From the NCBI GenBank assembly GCA_947631195.1, contig CANRKK010000021.1, positions 1 through 40,920 on the forward strand: 40,920 nucleotides of DNA. Direction: 5' to 3'. Made by a program: the position numbers and the translations under genes. This DNA comes from an uncultured Clostridia bacterium. Its GTDB lineage: Bacteria > Bacillota > Clostridia > Christensenellales > Borkfalkiaceae. Of this stretch, positions 39,072 to 40,920 are shown one piece after another (the stretch's first letter is position 1; every line of letters starts with the position of its first letter). The notes below the pieces were generated by a model that saw nothing but the letters and a program-made list of their open reading frames with translations, searched no databases and had not been told where the DNA came from.

Positions 39072-40100
39072 TTAGTACCTTATAAAGTCTTTGCCGTATA
39101 GTTCGTTAAGCGTATCAAAGACGTGCTTCATACCTAAGCCTTTTTTGGTCGGTTTCCATAAGCCGTCGCTGTCATACGCTCCACCGCCCAAACAATACTC
39201 GTACTGCCTTGGGTGGGTTTTCTTCAACCGTTCAAAACGTCCCTCGCCTTTCTTTTCCAAGTGCGCTCCAAAAACGCAGAATATACAGCCTGTCCTACTT
39301 GCCCCTGTCGTTTTGAGTTTACAGCCGCAATCGCAAAGTAGATTATCGTACTGTACGCCGTCATTGTCGTAAACCACGTCGCCGTAAACGCTTGCTATTG
39401 GCAAGTTATATTCACGGATATAGGCGAGAACGTCTTGCTCCGTCCAAAAGGAAAGCGGTTTGCTCTTGCCTGCTTCAAAAGCATTACACCCTGTTTTGAG
39501 CCACGCTTGTTGTCGTCTTTCGCTTTCTTCGGCAAGCAAAGCAACAAATGGGACTTTCTCGGTCTTCCGTTCGTGTTCGTCTAACGGCTTTTCTTTCATT
39601 ATTCCGCAACACTTATCACTTATATTAAAATCTACTTCTATCAATGATCGCCACTTTGCGTATCTATCTTCACAATATCCGCACGGCTCGCCTGTCCGAC
39701 AATCTAATCCTTGTATAGCGTTCATAGCCCATTTTCTCTGCTCTTTGACGCTTCGTATCATCTTACTAATATTCTTACTTATAATCGGATAGCCGTACTT
39801 GCTTATAACTTCATCAAAGCGCATTTTAGGTCGGAGTATCGTTACATTATCAAAGGTCTTTACAAACGACTGTATTTCGGGATATTCCAAGCCCGTATTG
39901 ACGAACACTGCTTGTACGTTCGGGTAGAGTTGCCTTACTAAGTGAAGTAAAACCGTGCTGTCCTTGCCACCGCTGAAAGATACGCAAACGCCGTCCTCGC
40001 CGTAGTAGTTCACCCACTCTCTTATACGTTGCTTCGTCTTACCTATCTTAACGTCAAGCGGCAAGGCTTGAAGCATTCTCAATTCATCTATTGTTGGCAT
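39072..40100 (-). CDS. PAPS reductase-like PP-loop ATPase, 342 aa
   Basis: SFSGGKDSTVLL at about 41-52 is the PP-loop (SGGKDS) of PAPS reductase/ATP pyrophosphatases. Further motifs: VNTGLEYPEIQSFV, RPKMRFDEVISKYGYPIISK and a lower domain with Cys groups (KCCGIMKEKP, CDCGC, RTGCIFCVFG) that may hold an iron-sulfur cluster. DndC, which puts sulfur into DNA, belongs to this superfamily, but DndA/B/D/E are missing here. Many phages carry a stand-alone copy of unknown role. AAAGGAAGGTAAGTA precedes the start. Confidence 0.85.
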   Translation of the reverse strand: MPTIDELRMLQALPLDVKIGKTKQRIREWVNYYGEDGVCVSFSGGKDSTVLLHLVRQLYPNVQAVFVNTGLEYPEIQSFVKTFDNVTILRPKMRFDEVISKYGYPIISKNISKMIRSVKEQRKWAMNAIQGLDCRTGEPCGYCEDRYAKWRSLIEVDFNISDKCCGIMKEKPLDEHERKTEKVPFVALLAEESERRQQAWLKTGCNAFEAGKSKPLSFWTEQDVLAYIREYNLPIASVYGDVVYDNDGVQYDNLLCDCGCKLKTTGASRTGCIFCVFGAHLEKKGEGRFERLKKTHPRQYEYCLGGGAYDSDGLWKPTKKGLGMKHVFDTLNELYGKDFIRY

Positions 40101-40704
40101 TACTTACCTTCCTTTTATTTATAAGTTCACCGCATAATGCGATTAGTATTGCGTGCTTGCTGATTTCTTCTCCACATTCTATCGTTTCTGCACAATTTTT
40201 AACCCATTGATAGGCAAATGGGTTATGCGCAGTTTCGATTATTTTTTGCTTTGCTGCCTTTATATTTTCTTCCGTAAATTGCGGTAGAAGGACCCACTTT
40301 CGCTCTATAATACTATCCATACACTCTTTTTCTGTCAAGAACAAATCGCTTTCCTTATTTGTCAATCCACAACGAAAGCCAAACCAGCCGCTATTCCTTA
40401 TTGTTTTATATGAAATAGAGTATTTATTTATGTTTACTTTTACTATCTTACAGGGGATAGGCAAATATCCGTCTATTTCAGTTATACTTCCTATTGCATA
40501 TACAATATCCCCGACTTTATATTTAGGGCATAAACCGCCTCGCTCTGATTTCAACCAAGTTGTAATACAATCATAGCAGTTTTTATACTGCTTGCATTTC
40601 TCATAATCCCTTTGGCATAAATCCTCAATGTTCTCTCCACCGTGTTTTATCACCTTTGCTAACTCAATATCTGTTAGGCTCATAAGATATTCTCTGCCGG
40701 TCAT
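40084..40704 (-). CDS. Cys-rich N-terminal domain protein, first early gene, 206 aa
   Basis: MTGREYLMSLTDIELAKVIK, then CQRDYEKCKQYKNCYDC and TWLKSE, is a copy of the domain in the 63-aa protein at 30769-30960. After it comes an SH3-like strand region (KYKVGDIVYAIGSITEIDGY) and FLTEKECMDSIIERKWVLLP, then a helical end. CGGAGG precedes the start. Being first after a consensus promoter, it is presumably expressed immediately on infection. No assigned role. Confidence 0.7.
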   Translation of the reverse strand: MTGREYLMSLTDIELAKVIKHGGENIEDLCQRDYEKCKQYKNCYDCITTWLKSERGGLCPKYKVGDIVYAIGSITEIDGYLPIPCKIVKVNINKYSISYKTIRNSGWFGFRCGLTNKESDLFLTEKECMDSIIERKWVLLPQFTEENIKAAKQKIIETAHNPFAYQWVKNCAETIECGEEISKHAILIALCGELINKRKVSNANNR

Positions 40705-40722
40705 ACTTTACCTCCGCTTTTA

Positions 40723-40757
40723 TAAAGAAAACCCGCACTTACTTTGCTGGCGGGCAT
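40723..40757 (-). promoter_or_regulatory. attenuator-like hairpin in the early leader
   Basis: Between promoter and first gene, CCCGC (40750-40754) pairs with GCGGG (40732-40736) and is followed by TTTTCTTT, an intrinsic-terminator layout. A short frame (ATG 40757 to TGA 40701, 18 codons starting MPASKVSAGFLYK) spans it and overlaps the first gene as ATGA, though no ribosome binding site precedes it. Confidence 0.45.
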
Positions 40758-40818
40758 TTCAGTACGAGCTTCTGTCAATAGTGTTGTAACGCCGTAGCCG
40801 CCACTACAACGCCCTTTT

Positions 40819-40847
40819 ATTATAACTCGTACATTTCCTCGTGTCAA
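40819..40847 (-). promoter_or_regulatory. consensus sigma-A promoter of the first early unit
   Basis: TTGACA (40842-40847), 17-nt spacer, TATAAT (40819-40824), with AAAACGC just upstream of the -35. It drives the 206-aa gene and the PP-loop gene. Confidence 0.9.
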
Positions 40848-40863
40848 GCGTTTTTGCGCCGTG

Positions 40864-40890
40864 ATTTGATTTTATTTGATTTTATTTGAT
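40864..40890. repeat. AT-rich tandem repeat upstream of the early promoter
   Basis: The 10-bp word TTGATTTTAT is repeated about 2.7 times. It lies 17-43 bp upstream of the -35 of the early promoter, where it may act as an UP element or a binding site, or may be an iteron-like tract at the end of the sequenced molecule. Confidence 0.6.
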
Positions 40891-40920
40891 TGTTTGGCAT
40901 AACGATTTCGTACGTGACAG

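Noticed and set aside
1-40920. CRISPR array, tRNA or rRNA genes
   Set aside because: No regularly spaced direct repeats and no cloverleaf or rRNA-like sequence were seen on either strand.

Overview
This window looks like most or all of a tailed phage (siphovirus) of a low-GC Firmicute, probably a gut Clostridia relative. The signs are strong AAGGAGG-type ribosome binding sites, consensus sigma-A promoters, standard-code AT-leaning genes, and an HK97-type head followed by a phi13-like tail. I see no integrase, repressor, tRNA or rRNA gene, so I cannot tell from sequence alone whether it is a lytic genome, a permuted circular contig or part of a prophage.

Layout. Positions 1-2317 hold nine small plus-strand genes of unknown function, tightly packed and partly overlapping. 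Positions 2318-3225 are non-coding, between convergent gene sets, with terminators and an orphan consensus promoter. Everything else is on the minus strand, so it reads from right to left. Early genes (40704-30396): a PAPS-reductase-like ATPase, many small Cys-rich or paralogous proteins, a beta-class DNA methyltransferase, an ASCH-like protein, Gp157, Lar, AbrB-like and ERF proteins, an excisionase-like HTH protein, a replisome organiser, an HNH nuclease, the small terminase and a RusA resolvase. Packaging and head (30239-22359): a frameshifted HNH/AP2 homing endonuclease, large terminase, portal, ClpP-like protease, capsid, a capsid accessory protein and connectors. Tail (22344-12164): major tail protein, tail-assembly chaperone with a -1 frameshift, neck protein, tape measure, distal tail protein, hub and baseplate proteins. 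Late accessory genes (12099-3226): holin-like protein, a self-cleaving S74 fibre, a sigma-region-4-like regulator, then a module of unusual Cys-, Gln- and Arg-rich proteins.

The main discovery is at 5628-5889. A 262-nt element with group I intron features interrupts the gene of a Cys-rich protein. Removing it joins two exons exactly in frame (106 + 656 nt, 253 codons plus stop) and rebuilds a membrane-like segment across the junction. The intron carries no endonuclease gene.

Other notable points: at least six promoters share an extended -35 (AAAACGCTTGACA) with a constant 17-nt spacer; one further consensus promoter points into non-coding DNA and may make a small RNA; two genes seem to lack ATG/GTG/TTG starts and may begin with ATT just after the previous stop; a baseplate protein has three Cna-B-like domains with the residues expected for isopeptide bonds; dispersed paralogous small early proteins occur; and no recognisable endolysin is present.

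Transcription plan inferred from promoters and terminators: unit 1 from about 40812 to a terminator near 39050; unit 2 from about 38970; unit 3 from about 33485; unit 4 from about 30345 to a terminator near 27520; unit 5 from about 27467; unit 6 from about 12113 to a terminator near 7340; unit 7 from an unusual repeat-flanked extended -10 promoter near 7275, reading the Cys-/Arg-rich module.
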